From Mytilinidion resinicola (lineage: Eukaryota; Ascomycota; Dothideomycetes; Mytilinidiales; Mytilinidiaceae), in contig NW_022985438.1 in the NCBI RefSeq assembly GCF_010093595.1, positions 416,250 to 480,249 of the forward strand: a DNA stretch of 64,000 nt, given 5' to 3'. The position numbers and the translations under genes were made by a program. The notes under the pieces were generated by a model that saw only the letters and a list, made by a program, of their open reading frames with translations, had not been told where the DNA came from and did no database searches. How positions within the stretch are numbered: position 1 is the stretch's first letter; each line of letters opens with the position of its first letter. Shown one piece after another: positions 1 to 11,977 of this stretch.

Positions 1-148
1 GTACTGGTTTCACGCACCGCCTAAAGTCATCAGAGGACGTTGAAGCATTCCGGCATGGTCCACTACTTAATAGTGATCAATCACGAGAGGAAAGAGTAAA
101 ATCTTCGAATTCCCTTAAAGCCTCATCTACTCCCCTAACCTCCCACAC

Positions 149-1386
149 TCACGGTATAATCTTCGCGGCCTTCATCCTTTCAAACACCGGCCCCCACGCC
201 CCCATCACGCTCCTCTCCTCCTCAAACCCCGTCCCATACATCTTCGTCATATCATACTGCCTATCGAAATCAAACTGCGTCAGCAAGAAATACTCGAACC
301 CCTGAAACGTCCTCTCCGAGTCCGCATGGCCCTTCTGCAGCCCATGCTTCGCCTCCAGCTCGCTCCATTGCTTCATGTGCTCTTTGATATACTGCCGCAC
401 TTCGGGTGACTTTGAAGTCGGCGCCGTCCCTTTCAGCCCGAAATACGCGCAGAGCTGTGGCCATTTCGAGCTCCACGTCTCGGGGGATTTGGCGTCGGCG
501 ACGTTGTACCCCTCCCCTTTGCTCTCCTTTGGCAGGGTGAGGGACAGATGCAGCGTTTGTCTAGCAATCATATCGGAGCTAGAATCGTTGCTTTTTGCGG
601 CCCAGCTGGCGTCTGTGCCGGGGAAGGGACAGTCCGCGCCCTCGCCTTCCACGGCGCGGTACAGCGAGAGGTAGATGCCGAGGACCGTGCCGAGGGAGTA
701 GAAGTTCTGGTTGGGCACGAAGCCGATGATGATGTCCGGGCGCGTGTCGCACCAGTTCCAGCGCTTGTTTTTGGCGTAGGCGGTCAGCCAGTCGAGCTGG
801 GGGTGGTAGAAGAGGGCGTCGTGGTAGGGGGGCTTGAGGCGCGGGAGGGATTCGGCTAGGGGGACGTGGATGTAGTCCGTGGGATGGGCGGAGAGGAGGT
901 GGCAGCCATCTTCAGGCGATGTGTTAGCATGCGTTGTGAGAGTCTGGGAGATGGGGTTCCGAGTAGCTTACACATCTTCGCTCCGGTCTGCAATACCACG
1001 AACTCGAGCTTGGGACTCAAGTGATCTACCGCTATCGTACTCCTCTTGAACATGTCTACCGCGTCTTCTAGCTCTTGCTGCAGGTCCTTGTTCGCCTTGT
1101 ACGCTAGGTAGTACACATGTGTGACCTCTTCGATCCCATCAGTCTTCTCTTTCATCGCTGCTTCTAGCTCTTCTTGGCTTCCCTTGAGCAAGTCAATCCC
1201 GCTGACGATATTCAGCCTCGAGTCTTTCGGCCATTTGGAGTCTTCCAGTGATAGTGGTCGGTTTGTCAAGGCGTGCACTTTCGTCCAGACGCCCTTTTTG
1301 GGGTAGTCGTTCAATATCTCATTCACGAAGGCCCATCCCGTAACGCCCGAGGCGCCAAAGATGAGGGCAGATTTCCCTCCTGCCAT
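149..1386 (-). CDS. PRISE-like NAD(P)-dependent short-chain reductase
   Basis: Two exons (972-1386 and 149-909) give 391 aa. The 62-bp intron 910-971 has a GTAAGC donor and restores the family sequence QTGAKMYG across the junction. The N-terminal Rossmann motif FGASGVTGWAF and the middle segment LFYHPQLDWL (in place of the usual FYYxQED) match the progesterone-5-beta-reductase/iridoid-synthase-like (PRISE) group of extended SDRs, which reduce activated C=C or C=O bonds with NADPH. The ATG at 1386 was chosen over an in-frame extension because it directly precedes the Rossmann strand. No signal peptide, so cytosolic. The substrate cannot be read from the sequence; the neighbours suggest a catabolic or detoxification role. 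Confidence 0.85.
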
Positions 1387-2430
1387 GTCTGAAGCCGATG
1401 TAAGGTATTTCGAGGGATGATGACTTGTTATGAGAGAATGGAAGGTTTGTTTGCTGCTTGTTTGCTCCTGAAGTGTGACCAAAGGGAGTGACGATCGTCA
1501 CCTAATATGGGGAAAGTTGAGCAAGGGAGAAATCGATGGTACGAAGATTCAATTGAGACGCAAGGACACTCCGACATCCAAGTTACCTAGTATTGGGTCT
1601 TTGAGAAGACAGTTTCATTCAAGGAAGACGGAACCCAGCCGGTCTCCAGTCGTCCTGCCCCTCCCCCGCGTTACCTAGGTACACGACGCCGCAATTCGCT
1701 CCCGAAACTTGCATACGCGCTAGGTCGTATTGACAGGATTGTGCCATTGTGCCATGTTCATCACGAGACTCCTAATCTCAATCCTCGTGAAGATCAATGT
1801 GGTAAATTTTAGGCACAGCCCCTCCGACGAAGCTCTGCCCCTGCTGTTCATGAAAACCGTCGAGTCATGCCGTAAGCAGGGGCTGGGGATATATGAATCA
1901 TGGATCGACAGTGCATCGAGGGGCACATCTGCGTAACTTTATCCGCACTTCTGCTGTCGACCCTGGGCGACTTCATGTACGAGAGTCAGGCATGGAGTCG
2001 GAGATGCGACGTCGCGACTCGTAGCGGTAGGCTTGACTTCGATTAAAAAAGAAAAGCACGGGATGCATGACTGCCGGCTTCGGAGGAGACCCTGGAAGGG
2101 TTTGAGTGTGATTAAATGCAGGGCTGGCAATATGCACGAGATTTGGTATGCTTAGAAGAGCAGAATGATTACGAGGTCGTACATAGGGTACCTTCGATGA
2201 GCAGACCAGACTCCGAGAACTCCTACCCCCCGCTGCGGGGGAAAGCAGTACTGTACCTTTTGAAACTTCCTTTCCAGAAAAAGTAAACAACATGTTATAT
2301 TTCTTTCTGTTAATGACGTATTATACCCTTCCCACTTCAATCCAAACCAACCTTACCACAATAGCCATTCTCACACATTGAATCGTGATCGACATCTCAA
2401 TAGCCTCACCCGCCTCACTACTCGCCCATC
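1387..2430. other. Intergenic, divergent promoter region
   Basis: About 1 kb between two divergently transcribed genes. It holds only short, low-quality open frames on both strands and no recognisable RNA or repeat. It most likely carries the promoters of both flanking genes. Confidence 0.5.
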
Positions 2431-3236
2431 ATGACCACCGAACCCCCCACCACCCACACCCCCGGCATCTTCTACGTCGCCTCGCGCATCTCCAACCCCA
2501 ACCTCCCCGTCCCGCTCTTCACGACCTGGTACAACCTCATCCACATCCCCGACATCCTCAAAACCTCCGGCATCCGCTCCGCCACGCGCTACACCTCGCT
2601 CTCCCCCGCCACAGCACCGAAGCCATACCTCGCGCTCTACCCCTGCGAGCTCGAGTTCCTGTCATCAAAGGAGTTCCTCACGGACATCCCCTTCGCGAGC
2701 GAGCTGCTGAAAGTGCCGGATGAGAATGGGGTAGAGGGGGACGGGAGCAGTTTCAAGGTCGCGGACTTCGATACGAGGGGGTTTGAGACGTTGGGGGAGT
2801 GGAGTAAGGAGGAGCGAAAACGTATGTGTTATATATTTCCTTTAGTCCCATTCCTCCCATTCCTCCCATTTCCCTTTAGCTCTTCCACGTCCCATTGACT
2901 CTTTTCTCGCCCACAGCTGGACCCTCCCCCTTCCTCGCCACCGTCCTCTTCAACAGCTCCGCCACCTCCACCGAGCGCCTGGCCATCGAGTGCGCGCTGC
3001 ACGGCCTCGTGCCGTCCCGCACGCGGCTGTATAAGCTGAATTTCGTGTGGGGCCGGGAGGAGAAAGCCAAGTCTGAGGAAGAGGAGAAGAAGCCCGCGGG
3101 GTATTTGGCCCTGCACGAGTTCAGCGAGGAGGAGTTTTCGCGGGACGCGTTTAGGACGGCGCAGGGGGCGATGAATGGGGAGGAGGTGGAGGTGCAGGGG
3201 TATGAGTTGAGCTTTGCGGCGGGGGAGGTGGAGTAG
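2431..3236 (+). CDS. EthD-like dimeric alpha/beta-barrel protein
   Basis: Exons 2431-2821 and 2917-3236 give 236 aa; the intron 2822-2916 (GTATGT...CACAG) joins ...ERK to PGPSPFL in frame. The protein resembles fungal EthD-domain proteins: a first half with GIFYVASRI, FTTWYNLIHIPDILK and a strand at PYLALYPCELEF, and a second half starting FLATVLFN that looks like another ferredoxin-like copy. EthD proteins are small dimeric barrels found beside oxidative degradation enzymes and in pigment clusters, where some act as dehydratases or cyclases. At 236 aa this is about twice the single domain, so a pseudo-dimer is likely (inference). The C-terminus is Glu/Lys-rich. Function in this cluster is unknown. 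Confidence 0.7.
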
Positions 3237-3496
3237 GAGAAAGAGACGGTGGGGGGGTGAGGCGAGAGGGGTGATGGGGTGATAGAGATGAATTGGGTTG
3301 ACTGAATGACGGTTGTAAAGATTAGTGTAAGCATAGCATTCAAAACAGCATCAGAGCGTTGGTTCTCATTATATGTTCAACATTTGTGCCTACGTAGCGT
3401 ACATATACATTTGTGAGACTCGCCCAGTCATCATTGCCCCTTGGACGCAAAGAGAGAGTTGGTCAACCTCGTCATAAAGCTTCTTTCAACAATTTT

Positions 3497-5081
3497 TTAG
3501 TAGTTCATGTTGACCATGATGGTCTTCGTCTCCGTGAAAGCCCGTAGGGCATGAATACCGCACTCTCGGCCAACACCGCTCTCCTTGACTCCGCCGAACG
3601 GCGCACACATGAACATCATGCTGACGCAGTTGACACCAACCATGCCAGACTCGAAGTCAGACGCAACTCGCAGAGCCTTGTTGATATCCTGGGTGAAAAC
3701 ACCCGCCATGAGGCCGAAGTTGGTGTTGTTGGAGAGCTCCATGATCTCTTCCTCGGTCTTGAACGACCTGACGACTGAAACCGGGCCGAAGATTTCTTCG
3801 GTGTGGATCTCGGACTTGATGTCGACGTCTGTAAAGACGGTGGGTTCGAGGTAGAAGCCCTAGAGGGGGCGTGTTAGCTGCTGAGGCTTCACTCGTCGAG
3901 AGGGTGGGTGCTTACGCTTGTGCCGATCCTCTTTCCACCAACCAACAACGTGCCCTGTCCCTTTTGGCCGCGCTCAATAAATCCAGTGACGCGCTCGAAC
4001 TGGGCCTTGTCGACCAAGGGCCCGATGTTCGTGCCCTCGGCCTCTGGGTCACCGACCTCCTTAGCCTTCGCTTCCATCGCGGCCTTGTAGCCGGCGATGA
4101 ACTTCTCGTAGATGCCTTCTTGGACATACACGCGGCTGGCAGCAAAGCAGACCTGGCCGGTGTTCGCCGTGATGGCATTGGCACACCACGTAACCGCGTT
4201 TTCGAGGTTGGCGTCGTCAAAGACAACAGCAGGCGACTTGCCTCCGAGCTCGAGTGTTACGCGCTTGAGATTCGACTTCGCTGCCATCTCCTGAATCTTC
4301 TTGCCCGTGGAGATGCTTCCAGTGAACGAGACCTTGCGGATGCGCATGTGGCTGGCGATGAGGGCGCCGGTGCTCCCATCACCGGTGAGAATCTGGAAGA
4401 CGCCGGGGGGGAAGCCGGCTTCTTTGATGAGAGTACCCAGCGCCGCTGAGGAGAACGGAGTCTTCTCAGATGGCTTGAGGATGAATGTGTTGCCGGTGGC
4501 GAGTGCAGGAGCGACCTTCAGACCGATGGTGCCCACGGGGCCGTTCCAGGGGACAATGCCAGCGGTGACGCCCAGAGGCTCGTTGCGCACGATCTTAAGG
4601 AAGCCGTCCTCCTGCGGCCAAGACTCGCCGCCGAACTTGTCTATCCAGCCTGCGTTATACCGGAAAGCCTGTCATACGAAGGTTAACGGAGTGCTCCATT
4701 GCTTTCACAGAACAAACGGGGATATCATACCTCAGCACAAAGTCCAATCTCAAAGGCACCGAAAGCCCCGTACGGTGCACCCAAAGAAATTCGACTTAAC
4801 GCCGCGATGTCTTTTCCATGCTTCTCGATCAGATCGGCGAACTTGTACATGATGTTTCGGCGCTCGGTGGGAGCCAGCTTCTTCCAGCCCTTAGCCGCGT
4901 TCTCTGCGCCTGCCACGGCAATATCGACATCCTCCTCGCCGGCCAGAGCAACGTCGTCAGCGATCAGGGAGCCATCTTTGGGGTTGTAGAGGGAGAGCTT
5001 CTTGCTGTTCTTCGAGTCGACGAATTCGTTGTTGATGAAGAGCTGCTTGGGGAGGTTCTTCTCGTTCCAGGAGAAGGCCAT
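3497..5081 (-). CDS. NAD(P)-dependent aldehyde dehydrogenase
   Basis: Three exons (4731-5081, 3916-4668, 3497-3859), both introns in phase 0, give 488 aa, the usual ALDH length. The cofactor loop GSISTG (about 234-239), the general base in LELGGKSP (Glu about 258) and the catalytic cysteine in NTGQVCFAASR (Cys about 291) are all present, so the enzyme should be active. It oxidises an aldehyde to the carboxylic acid. It is divergently transcribed from a short-chain dehydrogenase across a 711-bp promoter region; a dehydrogenase/ALDH pair is typical of stepwise alcohol-to-acid oxidation. No organelle signal is seen, so probably cytosolic. The exact aldehyde is not predictable. Confidence 0.95.
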
Positions 5082-5792
5082 ATTTGCAGAATTTGTGGTG
5101 TGTGGATTTGAGAACTGCGGTGCGGGGATTGAAGAGTTGAGGGGTGGAGAGCTAGGAAAGGGAAGGCTAAGGGGAGGCCTTCGAGCTGTTGTGAGGTGGT
5201 TGATTTGGAGGAGGAGAAGCAAATGGCAAACGATTTGAGAGTTACGAGACCGTTAATATGCTCACAGCGGGGTAGGTACTGAGTACATGTGTTTCTCACA
5301 CCAATGCGCATTCCCTATCTCCATTCTCTAACCCCGGGCCAGACCTCTGTTGGCGGGGCATTGCCACGACTCGGAGCTTCAGCAGAGCCACAGCTGTGCA
5401 CCTCTCGTTTTCTTCGGCCGGACGCACTTTGTTTTCCGCCCTGCGCCGGACGTCACCCGGCAGAAGTTAGCTGGGATGCGTGGTGGGTGAGTCTAAAAGA
5501 GGGGCGGGAGCTTGGCGACATCAGATTCGAGCTTTCCCCCTTTCAGCAGCCTCATACTCATCCCCACCAACCACCACCCCTCTACGTGACCCCAGACGGG
5601 AGCGACGGCACGGCACCATGCGGGGTGTGCTGGAACGCGTTCTGCTCCAGCACCGTGCGGTGTGAAGTTATCATAAGAGGCTTCATTATGCCTGACTGTC
5701 AATTCCTGCCCCTGACTGACCTTCAACCCTCAAATTGACAAAAAGCTGATACATAGCCCTCAAACCCATCCTACAGCTACTATAACGACAAA
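5082..5792. promoter_or_regulatory. Divergent promoter region, ALDH and SDR
   Basis: This 711-bp region between two start codons holds two copies of GCCGGACG, at 5417-5424 and 5445-5452, 28 bp apart in the same orientation. CGG-containing repeats of this kind are typical targets of Zn2Cys6 regulators, one of which is encoded in the same block. The function is inferred. Confidence 0.35.
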
Positions 5793-6713
5793 ATGACGAC
5801 CAAAGTCGCGTTAATCACTGGTGGAGCAAGTGGAATGGGCCTCGCGGTCGCGCAGGCTCTAGCAAAGCGTGGAAACTGGACACTACATCTCGTCGACCTC
5901 AATGCTGAAGCAGGAGCCAAAGCGGCGGCAGACCTCCCCAACGCCCATTTCCACAGGACCAACGTGACCTCATACGCTTCGCTTGCTTCTACTTTTGAAG
6001 CCGCTTTCAAAATCTCAGGCTCGATCGACTTTGTATTCGCGAACGCTGGCATTGTAGAACGAGATGACTTCTACGCAAAGTCAGATCTCGCTATACCCCC
6101 CGAACCGAACCAGTTGAGCATTGATATCAACCTGAAGTCGGTGGTCAACACAGCCTATCTAGCGCTACATTTCTTCCGGAAGAGCCCCCACAAGGGAAAG
6201 GATGGAGTCTTGATAGCGACGGCGAGTTGTGGTGGACTGTACCCATCTGAGTTCTGGTAAGACTTCCAAGCTCTCGAACTATTAGAGTCTCCTGCTAACT
6301 AGAGATGTTACAGCCCCATGTACTCCGCCGCCAAAGCTGGTGTGATTCACTTCATCCGCAGCATCGCCTACTCCTACCACGCAAACGACGGAATTCGGAC
6401 ATACGCCATCTGCCCTGGAACAGTCAAGACGGGTCTTATGACTGGTGAGGAATGGAAGTCGTTCCCAGAGGAGTACTTCACCCCGATATCTACTCTCGTC
6501 AACTCGGCGACAACGCTGGTTGATGGCGGTGCCCTGGAGGACGCGTTTGGCGTCAAGTTGCCGGCGGAGAAGGCGTACAGTCTGGCTGTCGAGATCAACG
6601 GGAAAAACCACTACTTCAGGAACCAAGTGCCTTTCTGCGACGACCAGATGGCGGCAGTGATGGCGAAGACGAGCATGGAGGCGCAGGCTGCGAGGATTAA
6701 CGGGACGAAGTAG
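5793..6713 (+). CDS. Short-chain dehydrogenase/reductase (classical SDR)
   Basis: Exons 5793-6256 and 6314-6713 give 287 aa. The intron 6257-6313 (GTAAGA...TACAG) splits a Cys codon just before the active site. The cofactor motif TGGASGMG (about 10-17), the FANAG structural motif and the catalytic YSAAK (Tyr158/Lys162) are intact. The sequence resembles 15-hydroxyprostaglandin-dehydrogenase-like fungal SDRs that interconvert secondary alcohols and ketones with NAD(H). An Asp follows the second beta strand (HLVDLN), which favours NAD over NADP. In this neighbourhood it could supply the ketone for the Baeyer-Villiger-type monooxygenase (inference). Confidence 0.92.
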
Positions 6714-7643
6714 GCCTGAGCCGGGTTGACTGCTTCGAGGGTACGACGTTGCAATTGTCGCCTTTTGATACCCTACATACCAATAACCAGAAACCACTAT
6801 TGTGGTATCTACTCATCAGCTGTCCTCCATCTACTTCACTCAACATCATCATAGCAGCCATCTCGCTACCGCCATGCATTACCTCACAAACATGACACGT
6901 CCCACCCAAAATGTGGAGAAAGTGGTCGGGCCAGCGTCGTCGCGTGGGTGGAAAATATGATCCGGGGAAAGCTAACGCGCCTCATTACTCATGCTGCAGG
7001 TATAAGCGGCATAGCATGACTCGATCCAGCCTTCCCTCTCAGATTTCTTCTCGAGAATTCAACCAAATGCATCCGAACCCAAGCCCGGTCTAAATCCTTG
7101 TCGTCGGCAATTGATTCTCAACTAGAGAACTGCCTTCAATTGCCGCTGCATCTAGCTGAGCCTGTCTTGAATGTTAGAATGGTTACCTCACCTGTTTTAT
7201 ACTCTTCATCAGATCATCGTCACTCTCTACTAGTTTAGAATCTAGGACAGCAATCTAGCATAGCTTTATTCTTCAAATGAAGAGCATCTTTGATCGGAAC
7301 GGCACGGAGACATGTAAAGTAAGAGATCACCGAGGGTATGTGTGCCACGCCGCGTGCATGTCACCCCTACAAAATTTCTCTACGCGGTTAGATCTGTAAA
7401 TACTTGCTACAATACTGGACAAAGCATCGAAAAGCTCTTCACCGCGTACTCCACTGCGTACCCACCGCGTCTACACTAAGTCTCTCAACAATCGTGTCAC
7501 GCAGTCAGTTCTGTAAGTATTTGCAATTGTTACGGGCAATGTCTGAAAGATTCTTGGGCAACATGCTACTTAATGCACACTACGTATTTGGTAAGAGAAG
7601 AAATGATCAAACCCCCAATAACTCCTGCCATACTATATAACAA
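6714..7643. other. Intergenic, convergent 3' region
   Basis: About 930 bp between the 3' ends of two convergent SDR genes. Only short open frames without family resemblance are seen; no tRNA or repeat was recognised. Confidence 0.5.
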
Positions 7644-8601
7644 TTACAATTTTGTCTGCCGTCCTGCGGCAAACCGCATGCCACCGTCAACGTGGATATC
7701 CTCACCGTTGATATAGTTGCCTGCGGGAGAGCAAAGGAAGACCATAACGCCAGCTATATCCTCTGGCTCTCCCAGCCTCTTGCGAGGATTGGCATCTTTC
7801 AACTCCTGCTCACCACCCAGAATTTCGATTAAGCCGTTTGCCAGCTTTGATGGGAAAAATCCTGGTCCAACGGTGTTGGATGTGATATTTCTTGGGCCCA
7901 ACTCAATAGCCAGTTGCCTCGTCAAGTGATGTGCAGCGGCTTTAGAGACTGAGTACATGATGGTGCCATGGTCTCCAACGTGTGGTACCGTCACGCCCGC
8001 AGTCGAACTGACGATGATGATGCGAGAGGGGTCCGTGCGAGTGCCAGCTTTCTCGAGCATCGGCGCGAAGCTGCAATGCTATCAGATGTAACTCATCAAT
8101 CAAGAGAATCACATCACTCACAGCCGCGCCAGGTTGAACACACCCCGGACATTGAGATCAAGCACTTTCTTCGACGACCAGTCTGGTGTTGGATCGAAAG
8201 GACCGCCCCACGTTGCGCCCGCATTCGCGACTAGAATGTCCAGCTTCTCCTCATGCTTCTGGATTTCCTTCACGAGCCTCTCGATGTCCTCCGTGTCTGC
8301 CACATTCGCGGCAATGCCAATGGCCTTCCCAGTGATTCCTGGGAGCTTGTTGAGCCTGTCGACGGCTTGGTTGATGCCTTGCTCGCCCTCTGCTTTCCGC
8401 GCGGAGATAATGACTGTCTTTGCGCCGGCGAGGAGAAAGGCTGTGGCAGCGTGAAGACCGAGCCCTCTCGAGCCTGTTCAATATCCAATCAGTATCATAC
8501 CCCTGGAGCGTGGGGAAGCGGGGACATCACGTACTGCCAGTAACCAGAGCTACCTTGCCATCGAGGCGGAACATGCGACTGAAGTTCTTGAAATCAGACA
8601 T
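7644..8601 (-). CDS. Short-chain dehydrogenase/reductase (3-oxoacyl-reductase-like)
   Basis: Three exons (8535-8601, 8122-8473, 7644-8070) give 281 aa. The first coding exon holds only 22 codons; the phase-1 intron 8474-8534 splits the glycine motif, giving TGSSRGLG after splicing. The second intron 8071-8121 joins NLARL to FAPML. Active-site residues are the Ser of IVSST, Tyr179 and Lys183 (YSVSK). The C-terminal DIHVDGGMRF is typical of FabG/RhlG-type reductases, which act on 3-ketoacyl or related carbonyl substrates. It ends in TKL, a weak variant of a peroxisomal PTS1 tripeptide. It is divergently transcribed from the CoA ligase gene across 360 bp, so the two may be co-regulated. Confidence 0.9.
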
Positions 8602-8961
8602 AATCGCGGATATAGAGAAGGAAATGAGTCCTAACACAGGAAGCAAATAAATAAAGCTGCTGTCTGAGGAGGCTTCATGTCGAAGAGCCGCTACCTTGGG
8701 TATGGGGTTAGCTGGCGGGAAGCTGGTGGAGCTGGAGATCGATATCCTCGGTCAAGCTTCTTGCGAGGGGCACGCCGCCGACTCCCCCGGCAGCGACCTG
8801 GCTGTTGCAGCCCACGCTACTAAAATGCGTAAAGCTAGGCCTCATACTTAAGGGAGATATGGACAAAAGCCTCTCCAATCCCGGAAGGCTGTTGTCAGCC
8901 AAACTGTTGTGCCGATTTTCTTTCATCCGTCGCTCAACCCTACTCCCTGAGCACCACGACC
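8602..8961. promoter_or_regulatory. Divergent promoter region, SDR and CoA ligase
   Basis: A 360-bp region between two outward-facing start codons. It must contain both core promoters. No strong repeated motif was recognised. Confidence 0.45.
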
Positions 8962-10879
8962 ATGCCATTCAAATCACCCTTCCCAAACCTTGATATCCCC
9001 AAGGTCAATTTGCTTCATTATCTATTCCCCGATGATGCTGCGGCTTCAGATACACCGATATGGATCGATTCGAAAGACACAAGTCATCACCTAACCCCAA
9101 AAGCGCTGCTTCAATGGGTGAAGCGGTTAGCGATTGGATTGGACCGAATTGGCAGCAAGACTGGCGAAGTTGTCATGATTTACACCCCAAATCACATCTT
9201 TGTGCCGGTCGCGTACCTGGGCATTGTTGGGTCGAAGAGGATCTTCAGCGGTGCAAACCCCGCGTACACCCTTTCTGGTCAGTTTATCTGGATATATCTC
9301 TATCTATATCTCTCTGCACGTGCTTCTCAATGCATCTTTACACGATCAAGAAACTGGGTAGTTGGTAGCTAACAATGACCAGAAATGGTTCATCAAATCC
9401 AAAATACCCAAGCACAATACATCCTCGCACATCCAACCTTCGCCAAGACCGCGATCGCCGCAGCCCGGAAAGCAGGTCTACCTGACGGACGCGTGTCCCT
9501 ATTCTCCGACGTCCCCAACCCTTCAGTCGAAGGCCTCAAAGACTGGCGAGGCTTCATTGGCTCCCCAGACGAAGCCGCGCAATACGATTTCCCACGCATG
9601 ACCCCCGAAGAATCCGTCAAAACGACAGCGACCGTCAACTACTCCAGCGGCACCACCGGCCTGCCCAAAGGCGTCGAAGTCAGCCATCACAATCTCATCG
9701 CGAACCTGGATCAAACAATCTACATGCGGTATCTCAAGAAGCCCTACAAAGCCCACAACCGCCCGCCAGAGCGATGGGTCGGCTTCCTCCCCCTTTATCA
9801 CGCGTACGGGCAATTGTACACGATCGCCATGGCGCAGAAGCTCCAGATCCCGGTGTACATCATGAAGGCGTTCCAGTACGAGGAGTTCTTGCGGATTATC
9901 CAAGATCACAAAGTCACGCATCTTCAAACCGCGCCGCCGATCTTGATCATGCTGAGCAAGCGGCCCGAGACCAGCAAATACGATTTGAGCAGTGTGACCG
10001 ATATTCTGTGCGGTGCTGCGCCGCTGTCGAAAGAATTGCAGAACTCGGTGTCGAGTCAGTTGAATTGCGAGATTGTGCAGGGCTGGGGGATGACGGAGGT
10101 CACGTGTGGAGCGCTGCATGTTCCTGGGGGTACGATTGACGAGTGAGTATGTCGAGGCTACTCTTGGGAGCAATGCTGACGCTCAATAGCTCCGGATCCG
10201 TTGGGTTCCTCGACCCTAATACCGAGTGTATGCTTGTCGACGACGAGGGAAAAGAGGTTCCGGATGGTCAATCTGGTGAAATGTACGTTCGCGGGCCGCA
10301 AGTATGCTTAAGCTACTGGCGGAACCCGCATGCAACGAAGGAGTCGCTGGATTCAGAGGGTTGGTTGAAGACGGGCGACGTTGCGGTCGTAAAGGATGAC
10401 TGGTTCTGGATTGTAGATCGGAAAAAGGTATGGTGATGGCCTTGGCAGATTGGAGATCTCCATTCTAACGCGCAGTATAGGAACTAATCAAAGTTAACGC
10501 ACTGCAAGTGGCTCCAGCGGAGCTAGAAGCAGTCCTCCTTGAACACGACTCGATCGCTGATGCTGCGGTGGTTGGCATCATCCTGTATGTATCCTAGCTC
10601 TCATATCTGCATTCAATCTCTAACAAACACAGTGATGATGACGAATGGCCTCGTGCCTATGTTCACGTTAAAGACGAGGCGAAAGGCAAACTCACAGAAG
10701 CGGAAATCCACGCCTTCATGAAGGAGAAAGTGGCCAAGCACAAGCAGCTAGTAGGCGGCATCTCGTTCGTCGACGAAGTACCTAAACTCGCGAGCGGCAA
10801 GATTATGCGGAAGGTCATAAAGGAGTGGTCGAAACGGGATGCAGCGGTGATGAACGGGAAGCTGAAGGCGAAGCTATGA
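8962..10879 (+). CDS. 4-coumarate-CoA-ligase-like acyl-CoA synthetase, peroxisomal
   Basis: Five exons (8962-9277, 9383-10142, 10190-10427, 10481-10584, 10633-10879) give 554 aa, normal for the ANL adenylating superfamily. The P-loop-like YSSGTTGLPKG (about 192-202), the GWGMTE motif (about 340), TGD (about 421) and the hinge/catalytic region IVDRKKELIKVNALQVAPAE, plus GKIMRK near the end, are complete. The enzyme activates a carboxylic acid to acyl-AMP and then the CoA thioester. It ends in AKL, a good PTS1 signal, so peroxisomal beta-oxidation of the activated acid is likely. Phenylpropionate/phenylacetate-type and fatty acids are all possible substrates. It would act after the aldehyde dehydrogenase in a degradation route (inference). 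Confidence 0.94.
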
Positions 10880-11977
10880 GGTGGCAATGTATTTCCTTCA
10901 CAAGACATGAGTCCCTCCTATAGAGTAGGGCTGTGTCTTGCAGCATTTCTAGGAGTATAAATGGATTACTATTGTTCTGGTTCCGATTACGATTTCACCG
11001 ATGAATGGCAACCAGATCATGGGATCACGCGCGTGGCCGAATCTCCACGGTATTTAAATAGCACGCGGGTAGTCTTCCGGCTTTACCCTAGCAGCACGAA
11101 TCCCAACAAACCACCAGCATCCTAAATTGATCCCACCAGCATAACGATATACGTGATTTACAGCCACGGGAACGTGTTGCTCCTCCACAAACTATGAAAA
11201 ACACGTTGCTGGCTGACGGTTTCCGAGCATCTCACACCACGCTCGCTATAATTGTGGACACTCATCACCATGACCGCTCGAGCCATCATCGCCAGACCCA
11301 CGCCGAAGAAGCTGCGATCAGAATATATGGAGCATGATTAAAAGTGGTAAATAACAACAATATTAGTCAGTTGTAACGGCCCGTCTGGTTGCTATCCCCG
11401 CGTCGTTGTTCCTGTCCCCGCCTCGCGAATGCATTTCCGCACCACCAAAGCGCGCGCACACCCTAGCCCCACGCACGCTGGAGTTCGTAGCGTGTAGCTC
11501 TGCATATGGCAAACACACCATGTGATCCCGACTGGAGCTCTTCCGCTGGCGGGATATGTTTGGCCGACGAGTTGGAAAGGGCTGAGCCAGCTACCTAGGC
11601 TTGCGGATGTCCCTGGCCTGCGCTGCGGGTCCGCTGGCTGGATATGATATACCCTACCCTGGCCCGCCCCGAGGTGAAAGAGGCGGTTAAAGCACTCCTG
11701 GGCAATACCTAGCTGAGAATATCAGGTTGCTGTGGTCTGATACTGTTTTGATTTCATCTACCTCGTTTCTTTTAAGAGCTACTTGTACGGTATATTCTAC
11801 TTTTTGAGGTTTATATACCAGCACGCAACTCTACTGGTCATCTTTTCTTATATGCCCTGTTCCCCGCTTCTTGTGGTACCTAGAACCCGCCACGCTTCCC
11901 GCAATTTGCGTTTCTCAATTGAGCGTTTAGAAGAAAGAAAGAAAGACAGACAGACAGACACACGACCTCAACCCACC
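10880..11977. promoter_or_regulatory. Upstream region of the monooxygenase gene
   Basis: About 1.1 kb without a supportable gene. A short CAGA microsatellite sits at about 11945-11962, just before the next start codon. The rest is unremarkable. Confidence 0.4.

Noticed and set aside
2385..2723. His/Pro-rich 112-aa frame
   Set aside because: It overlaps the first exon of the EthD-like gene in another frame and has no independent support.
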